This document shows, one piece after another, positions 1-9,673 of a stretch of 64,000 nt of DNA; within the stretch, counting starts at the first letter, position 1; each line of letters starts with the position of its first letter. The notes beneath the pieces are model-generated. The model worked only from the letters and a program-made list of their open reading frames with translations. It made no database searches and was not told the origin of the DNA. A program made the translations under genes and the position numbers. This DNA comes from Selaginella moellendorffii (lineage: Eukaryota > Streptophyta > Lycopodiopsida > Selaginellales > Selaginellaceae), in the NCBI RefSeq assembly GCF_000143415.4, contig NW_003314401.1:124001-188000 (forward strand), given 5' to 3'.

Positions 1-2418
1 AGGTTGAACTTCTTGTCGTGCCCCAGGAACTCCAGTGACGAGCGGACGGTGCTCACGATGATGGCACGCTTCTCCTGGCCCTGGAACTCCTCCACGCTTC
101 CAACTTTGATCTCTGCGAGCCTCTCTTTCGATAAGGGGCCTTTGATCTTCTCGACCTGCTTGCGGTATGGTGTGATGATCCCGATCTCCGTTGCCAAGGG
201 CTTGTTTCTCCTCATATCCCTCAGACTTTTCACCACCTCCATCACTTTGCTCACTTCTGCTGCATTGAACCACGACGGACTATTGCCCTCCCGCAAGTCT
301 TTGCCTTCCACCCCAATGAAGAGGATTGGAAATTTCTTGTTTGGAAGCCAGCCCCACTCGCACAAGGAGCGCGAGAACTCTCCAGCGCAAGGAACTAGTT
401 CACCCTGATAAAAGAGCCTCGAAGGCAGATCCAAGATGCTGGGGTGCGAGCGATAGTTTCTCACAAGCTTCGTCACCATTTCCTTCTTGAAGGGAGGGGT
501 GTAAGGTGGCGAGGATATGAGACGCTCCAGGAATGACTTGCTGAGGCCGAACTTGTCTGCCAGCGGCGACCGGATCACGGGGCCGAGCTGCTGATGATCC
601 CCCGCAAGAACAAGCACGGTGCTTGGGGCCGCAAAGTTGATGGCCGCCACCATCGCCTCGGGCTCGGTTGGCTGGCCGGATTCGTCCAGAAAGATGTGAG
701 AAAAGTGACCGGCGGGAACACCACGAGAGTGGAGCATTCCGGCACTCATACATGTCGTGACGATGATTTTGAAAGACGTGAGCTCCTCTCGACTCGGGCA
801 ATTGAAAAACGGGCTACCATCGCCGTTGGAGAATTCCTTCACTTTGTTAGGGATGCCGGCGCGTGAGCGCGTGAAAGCATTGAGACGGAGCATGTGTCGA
901 TTCTCCACGAACTTGGCCAGGCGCTCGAGCAAGAGGTCCGAGGCATTGTTGGAGGGAGCACAGGCCAAGATGACCCCGTCCTTGTTGTGGCGACGGACTT
1001 GCAAGATGGCCTCGACAACCGTCACAGTTTTCCCAGTTCCGGGTGGACCGAAGATGATATATGGCGGAGCACCTCTCTTTGCGACGATCTCTTGCACCGC
1101 AGACATCTGTTCTTCGTTGAGCGAACCATGGCTTATGGGACGAAACCTTAGCGGTGGTGGTGGTGGTGGCGGGGGCGAGATTTTCGGGCTTGGAAACACG
1201 AACATGTTGCAAAGCTGGGGCGAGATGCTGGCAACTGCATGGTGGCATCGCTTCAAGTTCGTTCTGGAGAAGGAAAACCGAACGTCAAAACGCGTGCCCT
1301 GGATGAACACCCGGTGGAAATCGTTGGCAAACTTGAGGAAAACTTCCTCTGCACTAACTCGGTGTACATATCCCTTCAACAAAGCAACATCCACAACTAG
1401 ATCATAACAAGTACACATATGTACTTACCTCGTATTCCTTGTCTTGCGTACCGGGAGGCATCAAGTAAATTCGATCCCTGTAGAGCACGGAAGGTCGTCT
1501 CTCGGCAAGGCCAAGCACTTTCAAAATGAGGAACCCGGAGTCTTGCCTCATCACCACGTTTTCCATGTCATAGGCTCGGATATCAAACTGCGCGAAAACC
1601 AACCAAGCTCGTGTGATCATCAAGATCAACCATAAGATTACCTCCATTTGGTACTCTTCGGCATAGAGAAGCGCCGCGAAGTAGCGGGCGTAAGTCGCAG
1701 GCGAGAGGCCGTCGTTGAATACCCGCGGAGGGATCTTCTTTTGGAAGTCCCTCCTCACACCAGCAGGCATCCAAAATGGTGGAAGAACAAGCTCAAACTT
1801 GGGTGCCGGTGGTGAGACGCCAGGAACAATGTTGCGAGATCGAGGCATCTTCTTGGGCTTGGGCTTGCAATATGGAGCCGTCGGCCGCGAATCCTTGGAA
1901 ACTTCATCGTCTCCGGTGGCCTGGATGTGCTGCACGACTCTCCACGCCGGTTGCAAGTCGCACAGGATCCTGGCCGGGTAGTAGCCAACTTGGCCGGGAG
2001 AGAAGGTGATGGTGAAGGAGACATGGCTCTCGGGCTGTAGCCGAATGGATCGCACAAAGTCCAAGCTCCTGCTGCTCGAGGAAGACGATGCTATCTCCTC
2101 GGAGCCGGTGAGCGCGAGGCCGCGGAAGCCTCTGAGCGTGCCCGATGCCGCGATGCGCACCGCCCGCAACACGACCCCATCGTCGCTACCGTTGATCACC
2201 GCGAAGTTGGCGCTGCTCGAGTGCCCGACCATGACGCTCTTGGGCTCACCATTGTCATCGCATGGGAAGGGTTGCGTGATGAAAATGCCGCTCTCCCCCG
2301 CGGGCGCTACCGCGAGCTTCGCCTTGCCCATGAAAATGAGTAAAGATTTCCTTGCTCTCTGAACGCTTATGTATCGAATAGATCTCGGATTCCTTCTCCT
2401 GTCGAGCACTATAGCCAC
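1..2418 (-). CDS. SDE3/MOV10-like RNA helicase (3' part beyond window)
   Basis: Superfamily 1, Upf1-like RNA helicase of the SDE3/MOV10 type, a family that acts in RNA silencing in plants. The gene runs leftward and is cut by the window edge before helicase motif VI. Visible motifs are Walker A GPPGTGKT (about 1026-1049), motif II DESGQ (about 677-690), the VRNYRSHPSIL block (about 435-470) and EEFQGQEKRAIIVSTVRSS (about 50-95). The N-terminal region has the beta-rich SDE3 layout and a LLYAEEYQME...IRAYDMENV block. Two short introns restore the frame: 1588-1641 (54 nt) and 1374-1428 (55 nt); the second joins ..KEYE to GYVHRV. The first ATG is at 2418; an in-frame MGKAKLAV ATG lies about 30 codons downstream and may be the true start. 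Family is confident; orthology to SDE3 rather than to a MOV10-like paralogue is inferred. Confidence 0.85.
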
Positions 2419-2884
2419 GACTTAAAGTTGTAGATTCGAAAATTGTAGTGGGTTTACTTTAAGATCAGGACCTTTATTTTATTTCCAGATTAACTAATTA
2501 ACTATTGTTTCTAAAGGTAGCACACAGATTCTGCAGCACGTCGCAGGAAAAAAAATAATTAAGCTTGCAAAGTAAGTTTCATTTCGAGTGATTGAAACTC
2601 TGTTTGAACTTTCTGCTGAGAATGTTTTATTGCGGGGTGGGGCGATGTAGCCAAATTCCATTAATCCGAAGAGCCAAATCAAAAGTTGCAAATGTTCGCG
2701 GTTTTGTGCGCCTACGAACTTGCTGTTCAAAAAAGAAAAAGGTGGTGGTTTGTATGTCTCAGTCCCTGCAAGAGCTTTAGCAAAAGGAGAATGTGAGCTT
2801 TCTCTGAAACGATCTGCTGCATCCACCCAACACCCAGCGCTGCTTTCATCTCCGCGCTCGCAATCCTCGGTTTTCCAGCCCCAA
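2419..2884. promoter_or_regulatory. Divergent intergenic region, helicase / Ole e 1 gene
   Basis: About 470 bp between two divergent start codons. It is AT-rich and holds no coding sequence I can support. It must contain both promoters, but I see no unambiguous TATA box or other named element. Confidence 0.4.
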
Positions 2885-3903
2885 ATGGACCACCACAAGT
2901 GTGGCGTTCTTCTTCTCCTCGCGATCGCTGCCCTCGCGGCTGCTCTCGTTCGTGGCGATTCCATCGTCTCTGGGAATGTCTTCTGCGACCAGTGCCTGCA
3001 CGGGAGGCCCAGTATGTGGGGAATTCCAATCCGCGGTAAGATCTTCGCTTGAGAAACTCGTCGAGTATAATCTCCCGCTCACATCACCACACACAGGTGC
3101 CAAAGTGCTCGTCCACTGCCGAAACAGGCAGGGGATGGCAATGGCGGTTCCAGCCATGTCAAACTTCTTGGGTGCTTTCGTCGCCAACTTCCCTGGAGAG
3201 CACGACCTCCAGCACTGCACGTCCCGGCTCATGTGGAGCCCCTTGAAGCAGTGCAATGTGGTGGCCAACGCACAGCAGTCACTGCGCCTGGAATGGAAGA
3301 TCCTGGACAATGCCTTCTACACCGTCAAGCCGCTCTACTTCACGCCTGTCAAGCCTCTCGCAATCTGTCCAGTCTCGAGGCCCAAGCTGGATCCAATCGT
3401 CGTTCCAAAAGCTCCGGCACAGCAGCAGCCATCGTCTTACTGCCGAGCAGAGTAAGTGTGATATCAAGCAGACTTTCCCTTGGCCTGACTTTGAGGATTC
3501 CTGTGTTTGTAGCCACTGGATGAATCCAGTGTATAGCTGCCACTGGAAGTTTGTCACTCCGGACGAGAGCATCGCTAAGCTGCTTGGCCCCCGAGCCAGA
3601 GACAAGTATGGTAACATCACCGCCTTGGAAGCGCTGGTGAAGAACTCGAGCTTGAATGGCATAGCCGACCAGCACTATGCCACCACCTACAATGGCTTGC
3701 TCTCCGAGACGGTGGCTGCGCTGCTCAACTCGTACTACAACAGCCGCTTCAGCCTGTCACCCATGACAATCTCCAGGATCTTTGACAATGTCATCGCGCG
3801 AGGAACTCCTAAAGATGCAAGCAAAATAGCGGCAGAGTTCAGGAGAGCCAACGCTGGATTGGGCAAGGGGACTTGCCTCTTGGATGTCTGTAAATCCAAG
3901 TAG
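2885..3903 (+). CDS. Secreted Ole e 1-like (pollen allergen fold) protein
   Basis: Predicted extracellular protein of 298 residues with a pollen Ole e 1-type N-terminal domain. Exons 2885-3035, 3097-3451 and 3513-3903 join in frame through two 61-nt GT-AG introns; the total of 897 nt is divisible by three. The protein starts with a clear signal peptide (MDHHKCG then LLLLAIAALAAALV), followed by the Ole e 1 signature G-x-VFCDQC and GAKVLVHC. The C-terminal half (HWMNPVYSCHWKFVTPDES, then ALLNSYYNSRFSLSPM and FRRANAGLGKGTC) resembles the Cys-containing tail found after such domains in plant cell-wall proteins. Molecular role unknown. The start is chosen because it gives the signal peptide immediately. 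Confidence 0.8.
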
Positions 3904-4046
3904 CCTGTAACTTCCAGTCTATATATCATGCGTGTAAGTCCACTTCGGCCATCTTCGAGACCTTAACACACCTCACACAAGAGTACGAGAAAGAGATACC
4001 TGATCCATCAATCGCTAGCAATCACATTTTCCTGGATTTTGCCGTG

Positions 4047-5117
4047 CTACCAGTCATCAAAACCATCTTCTTCCACTTCTTCGGCCATCTCAATCTCTTT
4101 GAGACCGTAGCACACCTGTGACGAGAACAGAGGTAAATCCGCGCTGGCAAGAACACGAGAAAGAGAGGTACCTGTTCGACTGATAAACGCAATTGCTTAG
4201 AGACGAAAAACACGTAGTCATCCCCTCCGCAAGACAAAGTGTGGGCCGCCTCGGTTTCAAGACCATAGCCGAGTAACTTCCGTCGCAGCAACACTTTCTC
4301 GGCTTTTGCCTGCCTAGAAAACCTTTAAACGATGGAAAGTTCGAAGAGGAATGAAAGCACTCACAGCAGAAGGAAAGTTTTGTAGCAGTGCTCCACGGAG
4401 GACATCGCCTATGATGTACGAACCTTTCATGGCATGTGTGCTCACGCCCCCAAGTAGATCGTTCGAACGCAAATTCAGGCCCTGGACTAGATACAGGAAG
4501 AAAAAAATCACACAAGTAATGGATCCATATCTTCACGAAGTATCAAACCTGTAAAGCCCAAATGCTGGGCCGATCTCCCCTATATCCAGCTTCAACGAGC
4601 GCTGGAGTCCAATCTTCGTGGAGTGAATCGCAAGTTACATGCCGGAGCACGAAGTTCTTGTTCTTCCTTGAAGGCACATCTACGTTCCAAAGAAAACCTT
4701 AAAGTTCGATAGAAAAGAACTGGTGATTACCATGCTTGGAAGTCGAAGGAGAGACATCGAAGATGACAAGAGGAGCAAGAGCGCTCCATGTCGCCAAGCG
4801 ATGGAGCTTTGGTTGATCTATTGTCGAGCATAGCACCACCTTGAGTAGATTCAAGCTCTCGTGAGAAAGAGCATTGAGAGGAAGGATCTCACCTGGCTTG
4901 CCCTGTCCTTGCTTGTAGCGAGCATCTCACAAATGGTATCATCCACAAACTTGGTGGACACTTCGTGGTACCCCCATTGCGAAGCGCGCGTGTGAAAGAA
5001 CTTTCTCCTGGGAACTGGAAAGAGAAAGAATCCAATCCCTGCTAGCTAGCTCGGAGATCTCATAGAACCTGAGAGGTGGATGGCGACGCTCGCCCCGGAT
5101 CCCAGTCCCACCGCCAT
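4047..5117 (-). CDS. Leucine carboxyl methyltransferase (LCMT) family protein
   Basis: Intron-rich gene whose exons read as an LCMT-superfamily, SAM-dependent methyltransferase. Recognisable blocks are TRASQWGYHEVSTKFVDD, then a VVLCSTIDQPKLHRL segment at the place of the SAM-binding loop, VIFDVSP, then EAGYRGDRPSIWALQ, then GLNLRSNDLLGGVSTHAMKG, and the C-terminal GGDDYVFFVSKQLRLSVEQ ending in an acidic EEDGFDDW. One intron of 53 nt (GTGAG...CAAG) joins KDRASQ to VVLCS in frame; the last one joins SVEQ to VCYGLKEIE. The start at 5117 gives MAVGLGSGASVAIHLS. It shares a 24-bp divergent promoter with the PPR gene at 5142. The usual LG-x-G-x-DTR loop is degenerate, so catalytic activity is uncertain. 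Exon 1 to exon 2 splicing is the least secure part. Confidence 0.65.
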
Positions 5118-5141
5118 TGCTAGGGTTTGTTGCCCACTAGA
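5118..5141. promoter_or_regulatory. 24-bp divergent gap with telo-box
   Basis: Only 24 bp separate the start codons of the methyltransferase (-) and the PPR gene (+). The gap holds TAGGGTTT (5121-5128), on the other strand AAACCCTA, the plant telo-box found near transcription starts of translation-related genes. The two genes must overlap in their 5' leaders or promoters. Confidence 0.55.
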
Positions 5142-6443
5142 ATGCTGCTGGATAGAAGCGAGTGCCTCAACCTCATTGCCTCCTGTAATTCTTTGCCCGC
5201 CGCCAGGCAGCTAGAGCACCACGCCCAGCACATTTTCAGCGGCGGGACCGACGCGTTCGCGAGCAACAGGCTGCTGGAGCTGTACGGGAGATGTGGCAGC
5301 GCGCAGCACGCACGCCGTGTCTTCGATTCGATCGTGCACAAGGACTTGTACTCGTGGGTCCGGATGATCACTGCATATGCCCGGACTGGGCATCTGGAGG
5401 AATCCAAGCGAGTGTTTGACAGCATGAAAGAGTGGAATTTGGTTTCCTGGAATGCAATGCTGAGTGCTTTCTTACACTACAACCTTACGGACGAGGCCAA
5501 GGTGATGTTCGACGCGATGCCGGAGAGGAACACGATCACCTGGAATGCAATCCTGTCTGCATTTGCCCAAGGCGGGGATCTTGGTGCGGCAAAGTTCGTG
5601 TTTGATTCAATGCCCGAATGGGATCTCTGCTCTTGGACGCCCATGCTAGACGCGTATGCGGAAGCCCATCTTGTGCGAAACGCTCGCGATATTTTCGACT
5701 GCATGAAAGAGAGAAGCATAGTTTCATGGACCGCGATGCTGTGTGCGTATGCCCAAAACGGGCATCTAGAGGACGCACGGCAGGTGTTTGATGCGATGCC
5801 AGAGAGGGACGTGGTTTCCTACAACGCAATGCTCGCGGCGTACACACAGAGAGGGCATATGGACGAGGCGAGTCAGGTTTTCTTCGGCATGGAGGAGCGC
5901 AGCAGCGTGTCGTGGAACTGCATTGCTTGTGGCTATGCCCAAGACGGGCATATTGACGCTGCCACTCGGGTGTTCCTCGCGATGCCAGAGCTGAGCGTCG
6001 TGTCGTGGACTGTGATGCTCTGCGCCTACGCTCACACCGGCCAATGGACCGACGCTCTGGACCTCTTCAGCAGCATGAAGATGACCACCATGCCCGACGA
6101 CGTTGCCTTTCTGTGCGTGCTCTTGGCGTGCAACCACGCCGGGAGCGTCCGCTCCGGCTGCTCTCACTTCTTCTCCATGGCTCCCGACTACAATGTGACA
6201 CCCCGAAAGCAGCACTACTCGCTCATGCTCGATCTCTTGAGCCGCGGGGGGTACTTGGACGACGCCGGGGAGCTCGTCGCAAACATGCCGTTTGCACCGG
6301 ATGCGCGGGACTGGACGAGCTTGCTAGGGAGTGGTAAAACTGGCAAGGAGGACTACGGTGCTCGAGCAGCCCGAGGAGTTTTGGAGCTGGATCCCCACAA
6401 AGATGGAACTTATGTGCTGCTGGCCAACTATCTGCAGCACTAA
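5142..6443 (+). CDS. PPR protein, S-type 31-residue repeats, no DYW
   Basis: Intronless pentatricopeptide repeat protein of 433 residues. PPR proteins bind organellar RNA in sequence-specific fashion. After about 60 residues it has roughly eight back-to-back 31-residue repeats of the form [30 protein letters not shown], then one 35-residue P-like repeat with [18 protein letters not shown], and an E-type tail that ends at [15 protein letters not shown]. There is no E+ or DYW deaminase domain. The repeat phase is SS-type rather than alternating P-L-S. A TTG-initiated extension of five codons upstream exists, but the ATG at 5142 is the natural start. No clear organelle presequence is visible. 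Confidence 0.85.
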   Translation: [433 protein letters not shown]

Positions 6444-6746
6444 ACGAAACGACTTGTACGGGGATGGATCGATCAAAAGTAGCAGCAGCAGCGCACGCAG
6501 CCGTGCCGTGCAACGTTTGGTTTGAGCGAAAGTGCTCTTCTCGCTTTGAATAGAATTGATTATGCCCTCTATCTCTAGCTTGGCTAGCTTTGGTCAAATG
6601 TGACCGTTGTATACTCTCTCTCCAGCTTCGCAGCATCCAATCCTCCAAACCACTGTAGCTTCCTTCAAGCTATGGCTATGGTAGTATTGGTTCGTTGAGA
6701 ATCGCGAGCTTGAAGTAGCTTACAGTTTATAGTTGGATCGACAGCA
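6444..6746. other. Intergenic, no gene seen
   Basis: About 300 bp after the PPR stop, with short CAG-type repeats near 6480-6495. It presumably holds the PPR 3' end and the receptor kinase promoter; no conserved element is recognisable. Confidence 0.4.
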
Positions 6747-8936
6747 ATGAGGAGATGTAATGGGCTGCTGGTGATGATGGCGCTGGTGATGGTGGAATCG
6801 GCGGACATCTTGCTGCAAGAGTTCCAGCAGGGGAGCATGTCGCTGCTGGGCGATGCGTTCCTGCGCAACGGGAGCATCGAGCTGACCAAGGACAGCAGCG
6901 GGGGCCTGAGCTCCGGGAGAGCGCTCTTCCCATCGCCCATCAGGCTGGTGGACCGGGCGAGCAACGCCACCGCCTCCTTCAACACCTCCTTCACCTTCTC
7001 CATCACCAACACCGACGCTGTCCACTTTGGCGATGGCCTCGCCTTCATCTTCGCTCCCAGCAACACCACCCAGGGCGGCCCCGGAGGATGGCTGGGATTC
7101 CTCTCGGCCTCGGCACCGGCAGGGAGGCCGCCGCCGCCCACCACGCAGCACAGCCTCGCCGTGGAATTCGACACCTTCCTCAACGTGGAGTTCATGGATC
7201 CAAACGACAACCACGTCGGCGTGGATGTGGATAGCATGGTGTCGCTCGAGTTCGCGGACGCCGGGTCGGAGCGAGTGGAGCTCAAGAGCGGGCGACCCAT
7301 CACGGCGTGGATCCAGTACGACAGCGGCCGCCAGGAGATGGAGGTGAGCTTGAGCTACAACGCGGAGCAAATGCCGCAGAAGCGGCTCTTGTCACTCAGC
7401 GTCAACCTGTACGCTGTCCTGGACGAGTACATGTTCGTTGGATTCTCGGCCGCCACCGGAGGAAACATCGAGCTCCACTCGCTCCACTCGTGGCAATTCT
7501 CTAGCTCTGGCCTCGAACATCTGGATGAAGCTCGACCTCCAGCTGCGGCAGTGGCGGCTGCTGCTCCTCCGGATCTTGGCCAGGAAAATCAACCGGAGCG
7601 GGAGACTTCGACGAGATGCACTCGCAAGCTTTGCATGGCTGCCACAACCAGGTTCCTGGCAGTGTCGACGGCGTCCGCCATAGCTGGAGCAGTGATAGTG
7701 AGCATGATCTTGTGGCTGACTTGCAGCAGCAGGGCGACGCGCCACGATCTCGACTTGGGTGGTGGCAGCAAGCCGTCCAAACTCTGCTCGTGCCTTGGGA
7801 GTCTCTGTTGTTTCTGGCGTGGGAAGGAAAGATCTTTGTCCTCGGACGACTTGAACAGCAAGAAGATGATCAGCAGGATATCGTCGAACTTGCACAGCGG
7901 GCCGAGGAGATTCACGTTCAAGGAGCTGAGCTGCGCCACCAAAGGATTCAGCCAGGTGCTCGGGTATGGTGCGTTTGGGACGGTCTACAAGGGTCGCCTC
8001 CGGTTGCTACCAGTGGACATGAAGAGCGAGGCACCGACGAGCGATGAGATAGTCGAGGTGGAGGTGGCGGTGAAGAGAGCCAATCGCGGGAGCAAGCACG
8101 GCCGCGAGGAGTTTATGTCGGAGCTCTCCATCATCGGCTGTCTCCGCCACCGCAACCTTGTCCAGCTCCAAGGCTGGTGCCGCGAGAAGAACGAGCTCCT
8201 CCTCGTCTACGACTTCATGCCCAATGGAAGCCTGGACAAGCTCCTCTTCGACAAGAGCGCCTCGAGCAGTGCTTTGAAGTGGAGCGTGCGCTTTAAGGTG
8301 GTGGTCGGGATTGGCAGCGCGCTGGCCTATCTTCACAGCGAGTGGGAGCAGCAAGTCGTGCACCGGGACGTGAAAGCCAGCAACATCATGCTCGACGCCA
8401 ACTTGAATGCCCGGCTGGGGGACTTCGGCCTGGCGAGGCTGATGGAGCACGACAGTAGCCCCGAGACGACCATCACCGCCGGGACCGTCGGCTACCTGGC
8501 ACCCGAGTATCTCCACACCGGCAAGGCCACGGACAAGACGGACGTCTTCAGCTTTGGAATCGTGGCGCTCGAGGTTGCCAGCGGTCGAAGGCCGATAACC
8601 GAGGAGGAGGACAACGTCACGGAGGAGTCAAGTGGATCATCGTCGAGCAGCTCCAGAGTGTTGGTGGACTGGGCGTGGGGACTCCACAGGAATGGGAAGC
8701 TCCTCCAAGCGGCGGATCCCAAGCTGGGTGTCGAGTTCGAGCAAGTGGAGATGCTGCTACTGCTCCAGGTGGGATTGCTTTGCTGCCACCCGGATCCAAC
8801 TTCTCGGCCCAGCATGAAGCAGGCAGTCCAGATCCTGTGCGGGGAGATGACGCTTCCGCCATTGCCCAAGGCTAAGCCCAGGCCATCGTTTGCGTCGCTT
8901 CCACCCGTGAGCATCGAGGACATCATCCAGGAGTGA
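6747..8936 (+). CDS. L-type lectin-domain receptor-like kinase
   Basis: Plasma-membrane receptor kinase of 729 residues, intronless, typical of the LecRK family that senses extracellular ligands through a legume-lectin fold. Order: signal peptide (residues 1 to about 18); legume lectin domain (about 20-250) with FGDGLAFIFAP, LAVEFDTF and NDNHVGVDVDS; a linker; one membrane helix near residues 300-325; and a Ser/Thr kinase domain from about residue 390. Kinase motifs are complete: glycine loop GYGAFGTVYKG (about 403), VAVKRA lysine, HRDVKASNIMLD (about 538), DFGLAR (about 558), GTVGYLAPEY (about 580). The catalytic loop is the RD type. Full length is normal for the family and no key residue is missing. 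Confidence 0.93.
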   Translation: MRRCNGLLVMMALVMVESADILLQEFQQGSMSLLGDAFLRNGSIELTKDSSGGLSSGRALFPSPIRLVDRASNATASFNTSFTFSITNTDAVHFGDGLAFIFAPSNTTQGGPGGWLGFLSASAPAGRPPPPTTQHSLAVEFDTFLNVEFMDPNDNHVGVDVDSMVSLEFADAGSERVELKSGRPITAWIQYDSGRQEMEVSLSYNAEQMPQKRLLSLSVNLYAVLDEYMFVGFSAATGGNIELHSLHSWQFSSSGLEHLDEARPPAAAVAAAAPPDLGQENQPERETSTRCTRKLCMAATTRFLAVSTASAIAGAVIVSMILWLTCSSRATRHDLDLGGGSKPSKLCSCLGSLCCFWRGKERSLSSDDLNSKKMISRISSNLHSGPRRFTFKELSCATKGFSQVLGYGAFGTVYKGRLRLLPVDMKSEAPTSDEIVEVEVAVKRANRGSKHGREEFMSELSIIGCLRHRNLVQLQGWCREKNELLLVYDFMPNGSLDKLLFDKSASSSALKWSVRFKVVVGIGSALAYLHSEWEQQVVHRDVKASNIMLDANLNARLGDFGLARLMEHDSSPETTITAGTVGYLAPEYLHTGKATDKTDVFSFGIVALEVASGRRPITEEEDNVTEESSGSSSSSSRVLVDWAWGLHRNGKLLQAADPKLGVEFEQVEMLLLLQVGLLCCHPDPTSRPSMKQAVQILCGEMTLPPLPKAKPRPSFASLPPVSIEDIIQE

Positions 8937-9056
8937 TAGACACTGCGAGAGAGAAAGAGATGTAACAAACCAATTGTTATATATAAACGAGGCTACCTGT
9001 AGCATATTCGTTCGTCTTCCTTGCAGTTGTGCTCCCTCCCTCTAGCCTCTGGATCC

Positions 9057-9654
9057 ATGATCCAACTGGGAGACACTCTCCCCGACGGGATCCTCTATCA
9101 CATAGACGCCGCTACTCGCATCCTCCATATCCTGTCCATCCGCCACCTATTTGCTCACAAGCGCGTCTTGCTGCTCGGAGTTCCAGGTGCCTACACTCCA
9201 AGTTGCAGGCAAGTAACTTTCTTTCCTCGATCCTGCTTGATCTCTTCTTATTCTTTGCGTCTCTCCAGCGTAGAACACATCCCTGGCTACATCAGCAAAG
9301 CACCCAGTCTCCATGCCAAAGGCATCACAAACATCTACTGCTTGACAGGTACCTGGCTGCTGCTGCTCAAAACTTATAACTCTCGTGACTGCAGTGAACG
9401 ATCCCTTCGTCACCCATCAGTGGTCCAAGACGTTCGCGGACAACAACGATGCCGTTCGTTTCCTTGCCGATGGCTCCGCAACCTTCACCAAAGCATTGGG
9501 TATGGACATCGACTTGACCAGGCACGGGATGGGCGTCCGGGGCCGGCGCTTCGTCTTGTTCGCTGACAACCTCAGGGTGAGAAAGCTTATCGTAGAGTAT
9601 CCCGGAGAGGCTGCCAATATTGCCGTGGATGATGTGCTCAAGCTGTTCATCTGA
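9057..9654 (+). CDS. Type II peroxiredoxin (PRXII)
   Basis: Thiol peroxidase of about 163 residues, cytosolic by lack of a presequence. Exons 9057-9208, 9269-9348 and 9395-9654 total 492 nt and read in frame. The peroxidatic site VPGAYTPSCS spans the first junction and the resolving Cys lies in NIYCLT. VNDPFVTHQW, FLADGSATFTKALG and GVRGRRFVL are the usual PRXII blocks. The first intron (60 nt) begins GC rather than GT: AG-GCAAGT...CTCCAG. The alternative GT five bases downstream would bring in a stop codon, so a GC-AG intron is the better reading. The second intron is 46 nt. The stop lies 19 bp from the stop of the opposite-strand TPR gene. Confidence 0.88.
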
Positions 9655-9673
9655 TCAAGGAGGCCGCGGCTTC

